Positions 24,094 through 33,380 of a stretch of DNA of 64,000 nucleotides are shown one piece after another. Each line of letters opens with the position of its first letter. Positions within the stretch are counted from its first letter, which is position 1. The notes beneath the pieces are model-generated. The model saw nothing but the letters and a program-made list of their open reading frames with translations. It was not told the DNA's origin and ran no database searches. The position numbers and the translations under genes were made by a program. The stretch comes from Entomospira culicis (GTDB taxonomy: Bacteria; Spirochaetota; Spirochaetia; WRBN01), in assembly GCF_028748145.1 (NCBI RefSeq), contig NZ_CP118181.1, positions 1,575,588 to 1,639,587 of the forward strand, given 5' to 3'.

Positions 24094-25995
24094 ATGGGAA
24101 AAATTATTGGAATAGATTTAGGAACCACCAACTCTTGTGTCGCTGTTATTGAAGGCGGTGATCCCGTTGTTATTCAAAATGCCGAAGGGCAACGCACCAC
24201 TCCCTCCATCGTGGCCTATACCGAAAAGGGCGAACGCCTTATTGGTAGCCCCGCCAAAAACCAGATGGTTACCAACCCGGAAAATACCATTTACTCCATC
24301 AAACGCTTTATGGGGCGTCGCTTTGACGAAGTAAGCGATGAGCTTCATCGCACCCCCTACCGCGTAGAGCAAGGCTCTAATGGCGACTGTCGTGTGAATA
24401 TCCGTGGCGAGAAGCTCTCTCCACCAGAAATTTCGGCGGCCATCCTCCAAAAAATGAAGAAAACCGCCGAAGACTATCTAGGCGAAAGCGTTACCGAGGC
24501 GGTTATCACCGTGCCTGCTTACTTTAACGACGCGCAGCGTCAAGCCACCAAGGATGCTGGTAAGATCGCCGGTCTTGAGGTGAAGCGTATCGTCAACGAG
24601 CCAACCGCCGCTGCTATGGCCTATGGCTTTGAAAAGCAGAATAAAGAAGAAAAAATCGCCGTCTATGACCTAGGTGGTGGGACTTTTGATATCTCCATCC
24701 TCGAGCTAGGCGATGGTGTCTTTGAAGTACGCTCGACCAATGGTGATACTCATCTTGGTGGTGATAACTTTGATACCAAGATCATCGACTGGCTTATCAA
24801 CGAGTTTAAAAGCACTTCGGGTATCGATCTTGCCCAAGATCGTATGGCATTGCAACGCCTTAAAGAGGCCGCCGAGAAGGCAAAAATCGAGCTCTCCAGC
24901 GCGACAACCACCTCGATTAACCTACCCTTTATCACCGCCGATGCCAGTGGCCCTAAGCACTTACAAATGGAGCTATCTCGCGCCAAATTTGAGCAGATGG
25001 TTGCCGATCTCGTGGAGCGCACCAAAGAGCCTTGTCTCAATGCCCTTAAAGATGCCGGCTTGAGCGCATCGGATATTGATGAGGTTATCCTTGTTGGTGG
25101 TTCTACCCGTATTCCTGCAGTGCAAGAGCTGGTGAAAAAGCTCTTTGGCAAAGAGCCGAATAAGAGCGTCAACCCCGACGAAGTGGTTGCCATGGGTGCG
25201 GCCATTCAAGGTGGTGTGATCGGTGGCGATGTGAAAGACGTTCTCCTCCTCGACGTTACCCCCCTCTCCCTTGGTATCGAAACCATGGGCGGAGTCATGA
25301 CCAAGCTCATCGAGCGCAACACCACTATCCCCACCAAAAAGAGCCAAGTCTTTAGCACCGCTGCCGATAATCAACCAGCCGTAAGCATTCACGTTCTCCA
25401 AGGTGAGCGTAGCATGGCCGCGCAAAACCGCACCCTTGGTAAATTCGATCTTACCGATATTCCACCAGCACCGCGCGGTGTCCCACAAATTGAGGTGAGT
25501 TTTGATATCGATGCCAATGGTATTGTGCACGTAAGCGCCAAGGATCTTAGCACCGGTAAAGAGCAAAAAATCCGCATCGAGAGCTCTTCGGGTCTCTCCG
25601 ATAGCGACATCGAAAAGATGGTACAAGAGGCCAAAGCTAACGAGGCTGCCGATAACGCAATCAAAGAGAAAATTGACGCGAAAAATGAGGCTGACTCCTT
25701 CATCTATCAAGTGGAAAAGAGCCTAACCGATCTAGGTGATAAAGTCAATGCCAACGACAAAGCCAACATCGAGAGTGCGATTGCCGACCTTAAGAGCGCC
25801 ATCGCTAGCGACGACGTGCAGGCAATTAAGGATAAGACCGAGCACCTCAAACAGCTCTCGCACAAGCTTGCCGAAGAGGCCTACAAACAAGCCCCCGAAG
25901 GCGCGCAAGGCGATGCATCGGGACAAAATGGTGGCGATCATCCTAAAAATGATGCCCAAGATGCTGATTTTGAAGTTGTTGATGATAATAAGTAG
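24094..25995 (+). CDS. dnaK: Chaperone protein DnaK (Hsp70)
   Basis: This 633-residue ATP-driven chaperone is of normal length. The nucleotide-binding domain starts [17 protein letters not shown] and has the signatures [15 protein letters not shown] and [14 protein letters not shown]. The interdomain linker [15 protein letters not shown] leads to the substrate-binding domain and a helical lid, ending in the acidic tail [14 protein letters not shown]. It works with GrpE, encoded just upstream, and a DnaJ encoded elsewhere. The ATG has an AAAGGAG ribosome-binding site. Confidence 0.99.
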   Translation: MGKIIGIDLGTTNSCVAVIEGGDPVVIQNAEGQRTTPSIVAYTEKGERLIGSPAKNQMVTNPENTIYSIKRFMGRRFDEVSDELHRTPYRVEQGSNGDCRVNIRGEKLSPPEISAAILQKMKKTAEDYLGESVTEAVITVPAYFNDAQRQATKDAGKIAGLEVKRIVNEPTAAAMAYGFEKQNKEEKIAVYDLGGGTFDISILELGDGVFEVRSTNGDTHLGGDNFDTKIIDWLINEFKSTSGIDLAQDRMALQRLKEAAEKAKIELSSATTTSINLPFITADASGPKHLQMELSRAKFEQMVADLVERTKEPCLNALKDAGLSASDIDEVILVGGSTRIPAVQELVKKLFGKEPNKSVNPDEVVAMGAAIQGGVIGGDVKDVLLLDVTPLSLGIETMGGVMTKLIERNTTIPTKKSQVFSTAADNQPAVSIHVLQGERSMAAQNRTLGKFDLTDIPPAPRGVPQIEVSFDIDANGIVHVSAKDLSTGKEQKIRIESSSGLSDSDIEKMVQEAKANEAADNAIKEKIDAKNEADSFIYQVEKSLTDLGDKVNANDKANIESAIADLKSAIASDDVQAIKDKTEHLKQLSHKLAEEAYKQAPEGAQGDASGQNGGDHPKNDAQDADFEVVDDNK

Positions 25996-26024
25996 TTGCA
26001 CTCCTTCACTAATTGTGCTAAACT
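25995..26024 (+). promoter_or_regulatory. Promoter overlapping a CIRCE-like palindrome
   Basis: TTGCAC (25996-26001), 17 nt and TAAACT (26019-26024) form a promoter for the LysM gene. Overlapping it, GTTGCACTC-N9-TTGTGCTAA (25995-26021) matches 14 of 18 conserved CIRCE positions (TTAGCACTC-N9-GAGTGCTAA) with exactly the right spacing. HrcA control of the LysM gene is therefore possible. Confidence 0.45.
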
Positions 26025-26041
26025 AATTTCATGCAGATGGT

Positions 26042-26073
26042 TGCATCCCCTTCTTTGAGGGGGTGCCTTTTAT
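26042..26073 (+). terminator. Terminator-like hairpin after dnaK
   Basis: GCATCCCC / GGGGGTGC (8 bp including one G-T pair) is followed by CTTTTATC. It would end the grpE-dnaK transcript, but it also lies in the leader of the promoter at 25996-26024 and so could act as an attenuator for the LysM gene. Confidence 0.7.
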
Positions 26074-26097
26074 CATCATCTGGAAAGGAGAAGATAC

Positions 26098-27681
26098 ATG
26101 CAAAAATTCCACCACCTGTCGTTAGGCTTTGTCATTGCCTCGCTCTTGAGTGTCGGATCGCTCTTTGCGCAAGAAGATGCAACCCAAACACCAGTGCCTA
26201 TCAGCAGTATTCAAGAGAATCATAATCAGAACTTAGACGAAGAGATTGCGCGCCTAGAACGTGAACTCGAAGGACTTACCGAAGAGAACGAACATCTTCG
26301 CGAGGAGAACGAACGCCTAAGAAACACCCAAACCAACCAAACAAATGCAGATCTAGCAGAGGAGACGACGGATTCTCTTGAGGAAGATATCCTTTACATC
26401 CAAGGTGCTTCTGAAGAGGGAGATTTTATCACTACGGAGAACGACGCGGAAGCCACTTCAGAGGCGTATCATCCCCTCCAAATCGATCCATCCATTGGCG
26501 AGAGTTTGCCCACCTTCAATCAAATTGTTGAGTATGAGTTAATCATTGCACAAAACATCGCTCCCTATGAAGAAGCCCAAGCCAGTGAATTATCTGCATC
26601 GCTTCAAGAAGTGGGCGACCGCCTAGAAGCCGGCGATGATGGCGAAGAGACCTTGGCTATTTGGCAGGAATTTACCGTTTTGCTCATCGAGTATAGCGAT
26701 ATTATCGATCTCCATCTCGCGCTTTACGAGACCTTCCTTGAGGATGTCCAACGCCCAGAGCGCCTCTATCTTTTAGAGAATCCTTTAGCTGATTTTCGCA
26801 ATGAAGTGAGCAATGCGCGTATCGCCTATAATGAAGCACGATTAAGCGAAGCGGTAGAGCATCTACAAAATGCTAAGCATCTCTGGCAAGCCATCGAACA
26901 TGACGATGAGACCCTCATTGTACTTCTCGATCGCCACTTAGAGACTGCACTTAGCATCGAAATGTTGAGCCGTCGCTATGCCCGTGGTACCGATGAGCAA
27001 ATGCATCAACCTAGCCCTTGGCAAGCGAGCCGTGGGGAGAATAACTCCATGGAGCACCAAGATATGGCGCCCCAATTTACCAATCTTCAACGTGCTATCA
27101 TTCTATGGGAGCAGGCTACCGTAGCTGCCGAAGCGGGAGAACACGATCAGGCTCTTGCCCTCTTAGATGAAGCCTCAACACATGTTGTTGTCTACTCACA
27201 AATGAGCTTTGCTCAAATTCGTGTGGTGCGCCTCAATGTTAGCCGTCGTGAATCGCTCTGGCGCATTGCCGAAGAGGTTTATGGTGATGGTTTCCAGTGG
27301 ACACGTCTCTGGGAGGCCAACAAAGATATCATCTCTAACCCCGATATCATCTTACCCGGTCAAGAGTTAGGTATCCCCGAAGAAGGTCAAGAGATCAACC
27401 TCCCTGCACAAGAGAATTCTTCTCAAGAGAGCAATATCGAGGACGAGGTAGAACAAATCAGCTCCGATGAGCTTATTGATACCATTGACGGGCAGGAGGG
27501 TAGTCTTGAACCAACCGACGAAGATCTCCTTATCGAGGATGAGATTGAAGACGAAATTGCCGAACTTGAAGGCGAGATCGAAGATCTTCAGGAAGAGCAA
27601 GATATCCTTCAAGAGCGCCTTGACGAGATTGAGGATGAAATCAACGAACTCGAGGAAGAGATCGAAGATCTACAGGAATAA
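26098..27681 (+). CDS. Secreted LysM protein with acidic coiled coils
   Basis: This 527-residue exported protein has a signal peptide (FVIASLLSVGSLFA, cleavage near residue 25) and a first coiled coil (LERELEGLTEENEHLREEN, about 45-75). A helical middle region follows, with repeats of the TPR or FIVAR kind (about 130-350). A LysM domain at about 374-428 (SRRESLWRIAEEVYGDGFQW, then WEANKDIISNPDIILPGQEL) should bind peptidoglycan. The last 60 or so residues form a very acidic coiled coil of Glu-Asp-Leu-Ile heptads. It likely links the cell wall to another envelope component. An AAAGGAG ribosome-binding site precedes the ATG. Confidence 0.82.
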   Translation: MQKFHHLSLGFVIASLLSVGSLFAQEDATQTPVPISSIQENHNQNLDEEIARLERELEGLTEENEHLREENERLRNTQTNQTNADLAEETTDSLEEDILYIQGASEEGDFITTENDAEATSEAYHPLQIDPSIGESLPTFNQIVEYELIIAQNIAPYEEAQASELSASLQEVGDRLEAGDDGEETLAIWQEFTVLLIEYSDIIDLHLALYETFLEDVQRPERLYLLENPLADFRNEVSNARIAYNEARLSEAVEHLQNAKHLWQAIEHDDETLIVLLDRHLETALSIEMLSRRYARGTDEQMHQPSPWQASRGENNSMEHQDMAPQFTNLQRAIILWEQATVAAEAGEHDQALALLDEASTHVVVYSQMSFAQIRVVRLNVSRRESLWRIAEEVYGDGFQWTRLWEANKDIISNPDIILPGQELGIPEEGQEINLPAQENSSQESNIEDEVEQISSDELIDTIDGQEGSLEPTDEDLLIEDEIEDEIAELEGEIEDLQEEQDILQERLDEIEDEINELEEEIEDLQE

Positions 27682-27707
27682 CCTAATTTCCCTTTCCATC
27701 ATAAAGC

Positions 27708-27740
27708 AGAAGAGTAGCCTTGCGCTACTCTTCTCTTTCT
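27708..27740 (+). terminator. Rho-independent terminator of the LysM gene
   Basis: AGAAGAGTAGC / GCTACTCTTCT is a perfect 11-bp stem with a 5-nt loop, followed by CTTTCT. Confidence 0.85.
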
Positions 27741-27756
27741 ATCCTCAAGCGAGTGC

Positions 27757-28419
27757 TTAATACGCTCCGCTATGGCTATTCCCTTGCATTAATACGACAC
27801 CGGCACTGGTACCGATACGGCTAGCGCCTGCCTGCACCATCGCTTCGAGATCGGCAAGGGTGCGCACGCCTCCTGCGGCCTTAATCAAAGCGCTATCGCC
27901 CACGCAGGCTTTCATCCAAGATACATCCTCCACCGTTGCCCCACGCGTGGAGAAGCCCGTGGAGGTTTTGACAAAATCAGCTCCCGCACGCACGCACGCC
28001 AAGCAGGCTAAGCGAATCTCCTCCTTGGTGAGCAGACAGGTCTCTAAAATCACTTTGACCAACGCATCACCGCTAGCATCCACCACCGCGCGCACCTCTT
28101 CTTCGATATAGGTAAAGTCGCCATCCTTGGCCTTGCTGATATTCATCACCATGTCGATCTCTTCTGCCCCCATCGTAATAGCATCCTTGGTCTCAAAGAC
28201 CTTCGTTGCCACGCTATTTGCGCCTAAGGGAAACCCGATTACCGTGCAGACCTTCACCGATGTTCCTGTTAATGCCTCCTTGGCAAGGACAATCCAGTGG
28301 GGATTAATGCAGACCGAGGCAAAATGATGCGTCTTGGCCTCGTTGCACAACTGTAGAATTTGCGCCTTGGTGGCATCGGCCTTTAATAGCGTATGGTCGA
28401 TAAGTTTGGCTATTTCCAT
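27757..28419 (-). CDS. deoC: Deoxyribose-phosphate aldolase
   Basis: This 220-residue class I aldolase converts 2-deoxyribose-5-phosphate to glyceraldehyde-3-phosphate and acetaldehyde in deoxynucleoside catabolism. The start [15 protein letters not shown] is typical. The Schiff-base lysine lies in DFVKTSTGF near residue 152, and the second active-site lysine in [10 protein letters not shown] near 179-187. [15 protein letters not shown] is also conserved. Length is normal. It appears to be a single-gene unit with an extended -10 box (TGCTATAAT) upstream and a GGAG ribosome-binding site. Confidence 0.97.
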   Translation of the reverse strand: MEIAKLIDHTLLKADATKAQILQLCNEAKTHHFASVCINPHWIVLAKEALTGTSVKVCTVIGFPLGANSVATKVFETKDAITMGAEEIDMVMNISKAKDGDFTYIEEEVRAVVDASGDALVKVILETCLLTKEEIRLACLACVRAGADFVKTSTGFSTRGATVEDVSWMKACVGDSALIKAAGGVRTLADLEAMVQAGASRIGTSAGVVLMQGNSHSGAY

Positions 28420-28470
28420 CTCTAACTCCTTATTTTTTGGGTATACTTTCTCTATTATAGCAGATTTGTA

Positions 28471-28504
28471 GAGAAAAAAGAAGAGAGACCCAATGCCTCT
28501 CTTC
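28471..28504 (-). terminator. Rho-independent terminator after the glycosyltransferase cluster
   Basis: GAAGAGAG / CTCTCTTC with a 9-nt loop is followed on the minus strand by a run of six T. It sits between the 308-residue glycosyltransferase gene and deoC. Confidence 0.8.
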
Positions 28505-28613
28505 CTTCTAGGAGTTCAAATAAAATGATACCTTTTTCTAACGGCATAAAAAACGTAACTTTCTTTAAGAATAGCATCTTTTTACACCTTTGACAAGCAA
28601 TTTAGAGCAAATA

Positions 28614-29540
28614 TTACGATCTTTTCTTCTTTCGACGAAACAGAATCGTAAAAAAGTTGCCCACAAAGGCGCCTACCCACTTAATCGCCACCTGCGAATA
28701 GATAGCAAAATCGTATTTTCTCGATAATGCAAGATCATCGGTAAAGGTGATACGCTCTTTCGGATTGACCTCCTCCCCAAAGACACTATCAGCAAAATCG
28801 TAGCCATGCAACCCCGTGCCGTCAAAGCCAATATTGCGGATATACCCACGCACCGGCCAGAGCGCTACCTTATCATGCTTTAGCATATAATAAGTCGTGT
28901 GGATATCCCACAATTCACTAGATGGCTTACTTGCCACTTTATGCGACATCAAGTGCCCCCAGCTACGATTAAAGATCGAAAAGGTACTGCCCAATCCCTT
29001 AAAATAATCCTGCTCTGGCATATGAAAATCAATTGCCTTCCACTTATCCGACCAAATACCCCAGCCAAAACAGTGAAACGCCACGCCAAAAATCACATCA
29101 TACGGGTACTTCTTCTTGATAAGCGCCTTACGAAACGCTCGCTCGTGCGCATAGGCGTTAATCAGTAAGACCTTATCGTTATCCTTATAGTAAGCCAAGG
29201 CATCGTGCATAAACTGCAAAAAGAGCGGATGCGCCAACGCATCGTCCTCAATGGCGATCCACGCCTCGTATTTGTCGCTGAGCATATCGCCCATCACCTT
29301 GACCGCACGCTTCACATTGTGATTCTCCGCAAGCTCTACGACCTCAACCTCTTTAAAGCCCGTAATCGTCTTAAAGTATGCCCGACACGCCTCTACTTTA
29401 GGGCGATCCTCCTCATTACGCGCGCCATCCGAGCAGATATAGAGCTTGCTCTCCTTCGCTAAAGCATTCGCTAATAAGGAGTCTACCACCTGCTTGGCAT
29501 GCTCCAGTCGATTATATGTAAATAAGACTATTGGGTACAA
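28614..29540 (-). CDS. Glycosyltransferase family 2-like protein
   Basis: This 308-residue protein has a GT-A fold start, YPIVLFTYNRLEHAKQVVDSL, an LYICSDGARN strand and a DxD-like metal site, IAIEDDALAHPLFL, near residues 95-108. The C-terminus is basic (FRRKKKRS), which may bind the membrane. The start codon appears to be TTG at 29540, with GAGG upstream; its paralogue at 31030-32013 has ATG at the same place. A role in glycolipid or surface glycan synthesis is likely from the neighbouring GT4 gene. The acceptor and sugar are unknown. Confidence 0.8.
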   Translation of the reverse strand: MYPIVLFTYNRLEHAKQVVDSLLANALAKESKLYICSDGARNEEDRPKVEACRAYFKTITGFKEVEVVELAENHNVKRAVKVMGDMLSDKYEAWIAIEDDALAHPLFLQFMHDALAYYKDNDKVLLINAYAHERAFRKALIKKKYPYDVIFGVAFHCFGWGIWSDKWKAIDFHMPEQDYFKGLGSTFSIFNRSWGHLMSHKVASKPSSELWDIHTTYYMLKHDKVALWPVRGYIRNIGFDGTGLHGYDFADSVFGEEVNPKERITFTDDLALSRKYDFAIYSQVAIKWVGAFVGNFFTILFRRKKKRS

Positions 29541-29662
29541 AATTTATTCTTCCTCTAATTATTTATAAATTATTTTTTATCTAAAAAGCAATCGATGTAC
29601 TCTTTTTGCCAAGAACATATCGATCGCTTCTTTTATCCTCAGTAAACTACTCTTCCACTATT

Positions 29663-30931
29663 CTAGGTATTCATCGACTGTTCTTCATTAAATTCCGAAC
29701 TCACCACAGTTGCTTCGGTGCGCATGCTACGCTTATCAACAACCACTTGCGTTAATAAACGCACCAGCTTCTCCCCAGTAAGCACGTCAAAGGCAAGCTC
29801 TTTACCTCGCGCTTGCGCCTCTTGACGCTTCTTAGCATAGAGCGCCTCATCATCTAATAGTAAATTGACCTTATTGGCAAAAGCATCGAGATCATTCTCC
29901 ACCAAAAAGCCACCACGCTCCCCCTCAAGGACACTTATCGACCCCAATTCAGCAATCGCCACCACAGGAATGCCATTGCAAAGTGCCTCGGTGGTTACCA
30001 CGCCTTGCGTCTCGGTGAGGCTGGCAAAGACAAAGATATCGGCAATCGCATAGACATACTTCATCTGGCTATTCGGGAACGCTCCTAAAAAGGTTACATG
30101 CCCGTCGATACCCATACGCTTGACCAACGCTTTATGTTGTTCCATATAGCTACCCGATCCCGCGATCAATAACTCCACATCCTCACGCTGTTGCAAGAGT
30201 TTTTCCATCATCTTTAAGAGAAAACGCACATTCTTCTCTTTACCCACCCGTCCCACAAAGAGCAATCTGCGACGCGTTTTTACTCGCGGATGCTCTTTAT
30301 AGATAAACGATGACTCGCGCTCATGCCCTTGATCCACTCCTGCAAAATTCTCCACAATGATCCCCGTAGGTAACACCTCAATCGGTTGCTCAATCTTGTA
30401 AACCTCTTGAATCACCTGCTTCATCTCTTTAGAAGGCGTAACCAAGAGATCAAACCCCTTGTAAAACCAACGGCTCCAATGCTTGATAATACTCCTCCAC
30501 AAAGCAAGTGGAAAGAAAGGCGCGTATATCTTAAAATAAGGCGGAAAGTAGGTATGTACCATCATTATGGTGGGCGTGTTATGCTCTAGCGCCCACGCCT
30601 TGGTAACGCTACCAATGGTGAATTCCATGTGGTTATAAATGACATCAGGGTTAAAATCTGCCAATAATTGACGTATACGCGGAAATTCTCGCTTATAGAC
30701 AAAGCGCTCTTCTTTATTCGTGGTCAACTTTAAGTCGGCAATACTATAGGAGTCAAAGCGATGTATCGTGATGCCCTTCGGATACTCACGCTCCTTAGTA
30801 TCGGGAAAGCTTGGCGCATAGACTGCCACCTCATGCCCTGCCTGTGCTAAGTAGCGAATACTCGAATCAATTGCCACGGCAATCCCGTGCGTGCGTGGAT
30901 AAAATGCATCCGTCGTTACCGCTATTTTCAT
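29663..30931 (-). CDS. Glycosyltransferase family 4, glycolipid-type
   Basis: This is a GT-B glycosyltransferase of about 422 residues. The N-terminal domain starts MKIAVTTDAFYPRTHGIAVA, the classic GT4 opening. The C-terminal domain holds LLFVGRVGKEKNVRFLLKMM, GSYMEQHKALVKRMGI, VTFLGAFP and the E-x7-E-like donor site FASLTETQGVVTTEALCNGI. Such proteins include the diacylglycerol glucosyltransferases that make membrane glycolipids, a plausible role here. I set the start at 30931 (ATG after GAGGGG); a longer frame lacks a ribosome-binding site. It is flanked on both sides by GT2 paralogues on the same strand. Confidence 0.87.
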   Translation of the reverse strand: MKIAVTTDAFYPRTHGIAVAIDSSIRYLAQAGHEVAVYAPSFPDTKEREYPKGITIHRFDSYSIADLKLTTNKEERFVYKREFPRIRQLLADFNPDVIYNHMEFTIGSVTKAWALEHNTPTIMMVHTYFPPYFKIYAPFFPLALWRSIIKHWSRWFYKGFDLLVTPSKEMKQVIQEVYKIEQPIEVLPTGIIVENFAGVDQGHERESSFIYKEHPRVKTRRRLLFVGRVGKEKNVRFLLKMMEKLLQQREDVELLIAGSGSYMEQHKALVKRMGIDGHVTFLGAFPNSQMKYVYAIADIFVFASLTETQGVVTTEALCNGIPVVAIAELGSISVLEGERGGFLVENDLDAFANKVNLLLDDEALYAKKRQEAQARGKELAFDVLTGEKLVRLLTQVVVDKRSMRTEATVVSSEFNEEQSMNT

Positions 30932-31029
30932 CTCTCTACCCCTCCTCTTTTCCCTCTTTCTTGATTCTATACAACATAACAAAAATTTGCAACCCTGTCA
31001 AGGTTATCTCTCTTAAAGAAAAGATTTAC

Positions 31030-32013
31030 TTAGGCATTAGATCGATCTCCTTTCTCGGAAAAAACCAACACTTTTTCTGGCTTACTCCACCATCGTGACG
31101 ATTTTCGTCCCAAAATGAGCCAAAGATTGCCCCAAAACGCCCGTATCCATAAACGAATCACGCCAAAGGTGATACTACTATGGTAATTATCGCTAATATG
31201 AATATGATTGGTAAAGGCGATATCCTCTCTGGGTTGAAGCCTTTCTTGAAAAAAAGTTTCCCCAAAGTGATACTTATGTAAGCCCGAACCATCAAAACCG
31301 ATATTTTGCAGATAGCTACGTACTGGCATCACCGCAACCAGCCCTTTACGGATCATCTCATAACAGAAGTGTACGTCCCAAAGCTCGCTGGTGGGCTTGC
31401 TCGCCACCCGATGCGAAGCCAAGTGCGCCCAACTACGACGCAACAGTTGCAGATACGATCCCATTCCTTTAAAGTAATCATGCGAAGGCATAGTGATCTC
31501 CAAACTCTGCCACTTATGCGCCCAGGTTGCCCAACCAAACGCATAAAACGCCTGCGTAAAGAGCACATCATGCGCATAGCCTCGCCCAATTAATGCCTTC
31601 TCAAAGACGCTGTCATAAGCGAAACCCATCACACAAGCCACCTTCTCATTATCCCGATAGTAGACCAGCGCATCATTCATAAAGCGCAAGAAATCCTCAT
31701 GCACCAAGATATCATCTTCAATCGAGATCCACGCCTCATACTTCTTGCTCATCCACTCGCCCATCACCTTGGCGGCCTTCTTTACATTATGATTTTCGGT
31801 GAGCGCCACCACTTGTACCGACTTAAAGCCTTCAATCTGCTCAAAATAAGCCCGACAAGCCGAAACTTCCGGCTCATCCTTTTTCGTACGTGGGGCATCC
31901 GAGCAGATATACAACGCGCTCTCTTTTGCCAAAGGACTCTTCGCCAGTGCCTCGATAGCAAGGCGCACATGCGTCGGACGATTATAACTAAACACAACAA
32001 TAGGATATGGCAT
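31030..32013 (-). CDS. Glycosyltransferase family 2-like protein (paralogue)
   Basis: This 327-residue paralogue of the 28.6-kb protein has the same order of motifs: YPIVVFSYNRPTHVRLAIEAL, LYICSDAPRTKKDEPEVSAC, WISIEDDILVHEDFLRFMND, and SKPTSELWDVHFCYEMIRKG. The shared blocks SELWD and NIGFDG-GLH are family-specific. The ATG has AAAGGAAG upstream and a strong promoter. It is the first gene of the three-glycosyltransferase cluster. Divergence from the paralogue suggests a different acceptor or donor. Confidence 0.8.
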   Translation of the reverse strand: MPYPIVVFSYNRPTHVRLAIEALAKSPLAKESALYICSDAPRTKKDEPEVSACRAYFEQIEGFKSVQVVALTENHNVKKAAKVMGEWMSKKYEAWISIEDDILVHEDFLRFMNDALVYYRDNEKVACVMGFAYDSVFEKALIGRGYAHDVLFTQAFYAFGWATWAHKWQSLEITMPSHDYFKGMGSYLQLLRRSWAHLASHRVASKPTSELWDVHFCYEMIRKGLVAVMPVRSYLQNIGFDGSGLHKYHFGETFFQERLQPREDIAFTNHIHISDNYHSSITFGVIRLWIRAFWGNLWLILGRKSSRWWSKPEKVLVFSEKGDRSNA

Positions 32014-32067
32014 CTTCTACTTCCTTTAGGTTAAATTGATTCTATGCATAAGAACATGTTTCTCCTT

Positions 32068-32096
32068 ATCATAACAAGCATCTTTGTATTTGTCAA
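32068..32096 (-). promoter_or_regulatory. Promoter of the glycosyltransferase cluster
   Basis: On the minus strand TTGACA (32096-32091), 17 nt and TATGAT (32073-32068) precede the 327-residue glycosyltransferase gene by about 55 nt. Confidence 0.78.
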
Positions 32097-32110
32097 TAGA
32101 AACAAACCAT

Positions 32111-32143
32111 AAATTTAGCAACATAAACTGTAAATTTAGTAAT
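32111..32143. repeat. Two direct repeats one double helical turn apart
   Basis: TAAATTTAGCAA (32111-32122) and TAAATTTAGTAA (32132-32143) are spaced 21 bp start to start, just upstream of the -35 box of the glycosyltransferase promoter. They could be activator or repressor half-sites on one face of the DNA. Confidence 0.45.
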
Positions 32144-32194
32144 GCATAAGGAAAATTCTGTCTTATTAAAAAGAATATTTTATTATTTTACAAT

Positions 32195-32225
32195 AAAAAA
32201 AAGGAGACCATTAACCGATCTCCTT
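32195..32225 (-). terminator. Rho-independent terminator of the ParA-like gene
   Basis: AAGGAGA / TCTCCTT flanks a short loop and is followed on the minus strand by a long T-run. Confidence 0.75.
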
Positions 32226-32304
32226 GAATAGCAAAATCTGCTCGACAGTTATGCTTTTTTTGCTTATGGTAAGAGTGAATTCAACAATATTCTAACAAGA
32301 ATAA

Positions 32305-33324
32305 TCAAAGAAGCTCCACTAAACGATTGATATACTCTTTATATTGTTTCAAGTTATTTACTTGTATGATCTTTCCCTCAGCCGTTTGTACTCTGTTCTT
32401 CATCAAAGAGATCACTTGTGGATCATAAGTAATCACTGGTACTAAAGAATTCATATCGGGGAGATCGTATTCCAAAGAATTTACCGGGAGAAAAATAGAA
32501 CCATTATACTCCTTTTTCATCATTTGTAAATACTCTCGCATGCCTCGCTCAATATTTTTAAACGCTTGTGCTGAACCTTTGTCGTATCTAGTCGAACGCC
32601 CAAAAATAACATGAGCGATAATCGGTACACTTAAATCATACATCATAGCTTGCTCTTTTAAGGTATATTTACTATGAATTTCGCTATTATTTTGATTTAT
32701 GCCGTATAAGAGATGAAAAACATTTTTTAAAGCCAATGAAGAACCATAATCTGCTAAACAAGGAATAATTAATTGATCACCAGCTAAAAGTGCCATTTTT
32801 GTATAAATAGAAAACGACGGGTTAGTATCAATAAAAAGACAACTTGCCCCCTTATATTTATTACTAAAGGGTATCTTTAAATCCTTAATAATACCCAAAA
32901 TTTGTCGATGCTTACTTTGACCGTCTATGCCTTTAATTTCGGCAGTAGCCTCCAATGCAGGAGCAAGAATTTCCAAACTATTATGACCACACATCAGGTA
33001 AATATTCTTAGGCATGCCAATATTATAGCTTGCCACATGAATAAAATAATCACTCTCTGTACCTAAAAGAGCAAAAGGAGAATGCGACAATCGTTCATTA
33101 AAGTAATGACCAATGGTAATTTTTTTCTCATCTACTTTTTCGTAATTTTTACCTTCACCTTTTGTCCCACCGAGTAATAACTGAGAAATATCAGATTGAG
33201 GACACATATCAATCACCAAAACACTCTCTGCTGGATGCATTCGTGCATATTCAGTGGCGAGAATAAACGTTAATAAACTCTTTCCAACTCCACCCTTATT
33301 ATTCCATAACGTATAACTCTTCAT
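32305..33324 (-). CDS. Orphan ParA-family ATPase
   Basis: This 339-residue protein starts MKSYTLWNNKGGVGKSLLT with a deviant Walker A (KGGVGKS) and has VLVIDMCPQSDISQLLLGG and CLFIDTNPSFSIYTKMALL. This matches the ParA/Soj type used for plasmid and chromosome partition rather than MinD. An N-terminal DNA-binding extension is absent. No ParB partner is adjacent, and the gene is noticeably more AT-rich than most neighbours, suggesting transfer from a plasmid or similar element. It has its own promoter and terminator. It could act on the three parS-like sites at 40-58 kb with a ParB encoded elsewhere. Confidence 0.82.
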   Translation of the reverse strand: MKSYTLWNNKGGVGKSLLTFILATEYARMHPAESVLVIDMCPQSDISQLLLGGTKGEGKNYEKVDEKKITIGHYFNERLSHSPFALLGTESDYFIHVASYNIGMPKNIYLMCGHNSLEILAPALEATAEIKGIDGQSKHRQILGIIKDLKIPFSNKYKGASCLFIDTNPSFSIYTKMALLAGDQLIIPCLADYGSSLALKNVFHLLYGINQNNSEIHSKYTLKEQAMMYDLSVPIIAHVIFGRSTRYDKGSAQAFKNIERGMREYLQMMKKEYNGSIFLPVNSLEYDLPDMNSLVPVITYDPQVISLMKNRVQTAEGKIIQVNNLKQYKEYINRLVELL

Positions 33325-33344
33325 CGCCTCTTATCCTCGTTTTT

Positions 33345-33373
33345 AGTATACAAAATGACATCTATTTTGTCAA
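33345..33373 (-). promoter_or_regulatory. parA-like gene promoter
   Basis: On the minus strand TTGACA (33373-33368), 17 nt and TATACT (33350-33345). ACAAAAT / ATTTTGT arms (33350-33370) lie within it and could be an autoregulatory operator. Confidence 0.7.
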
Positions 33374-33380
33374 CATAAAT

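Noticed and set aside
24973..25710. Open frame of about 245 residues antisense to dnaK
   Set aside because: Long antisense frames are typical over highly biased dnaK codons. It has no ribosome-binding site or family features.
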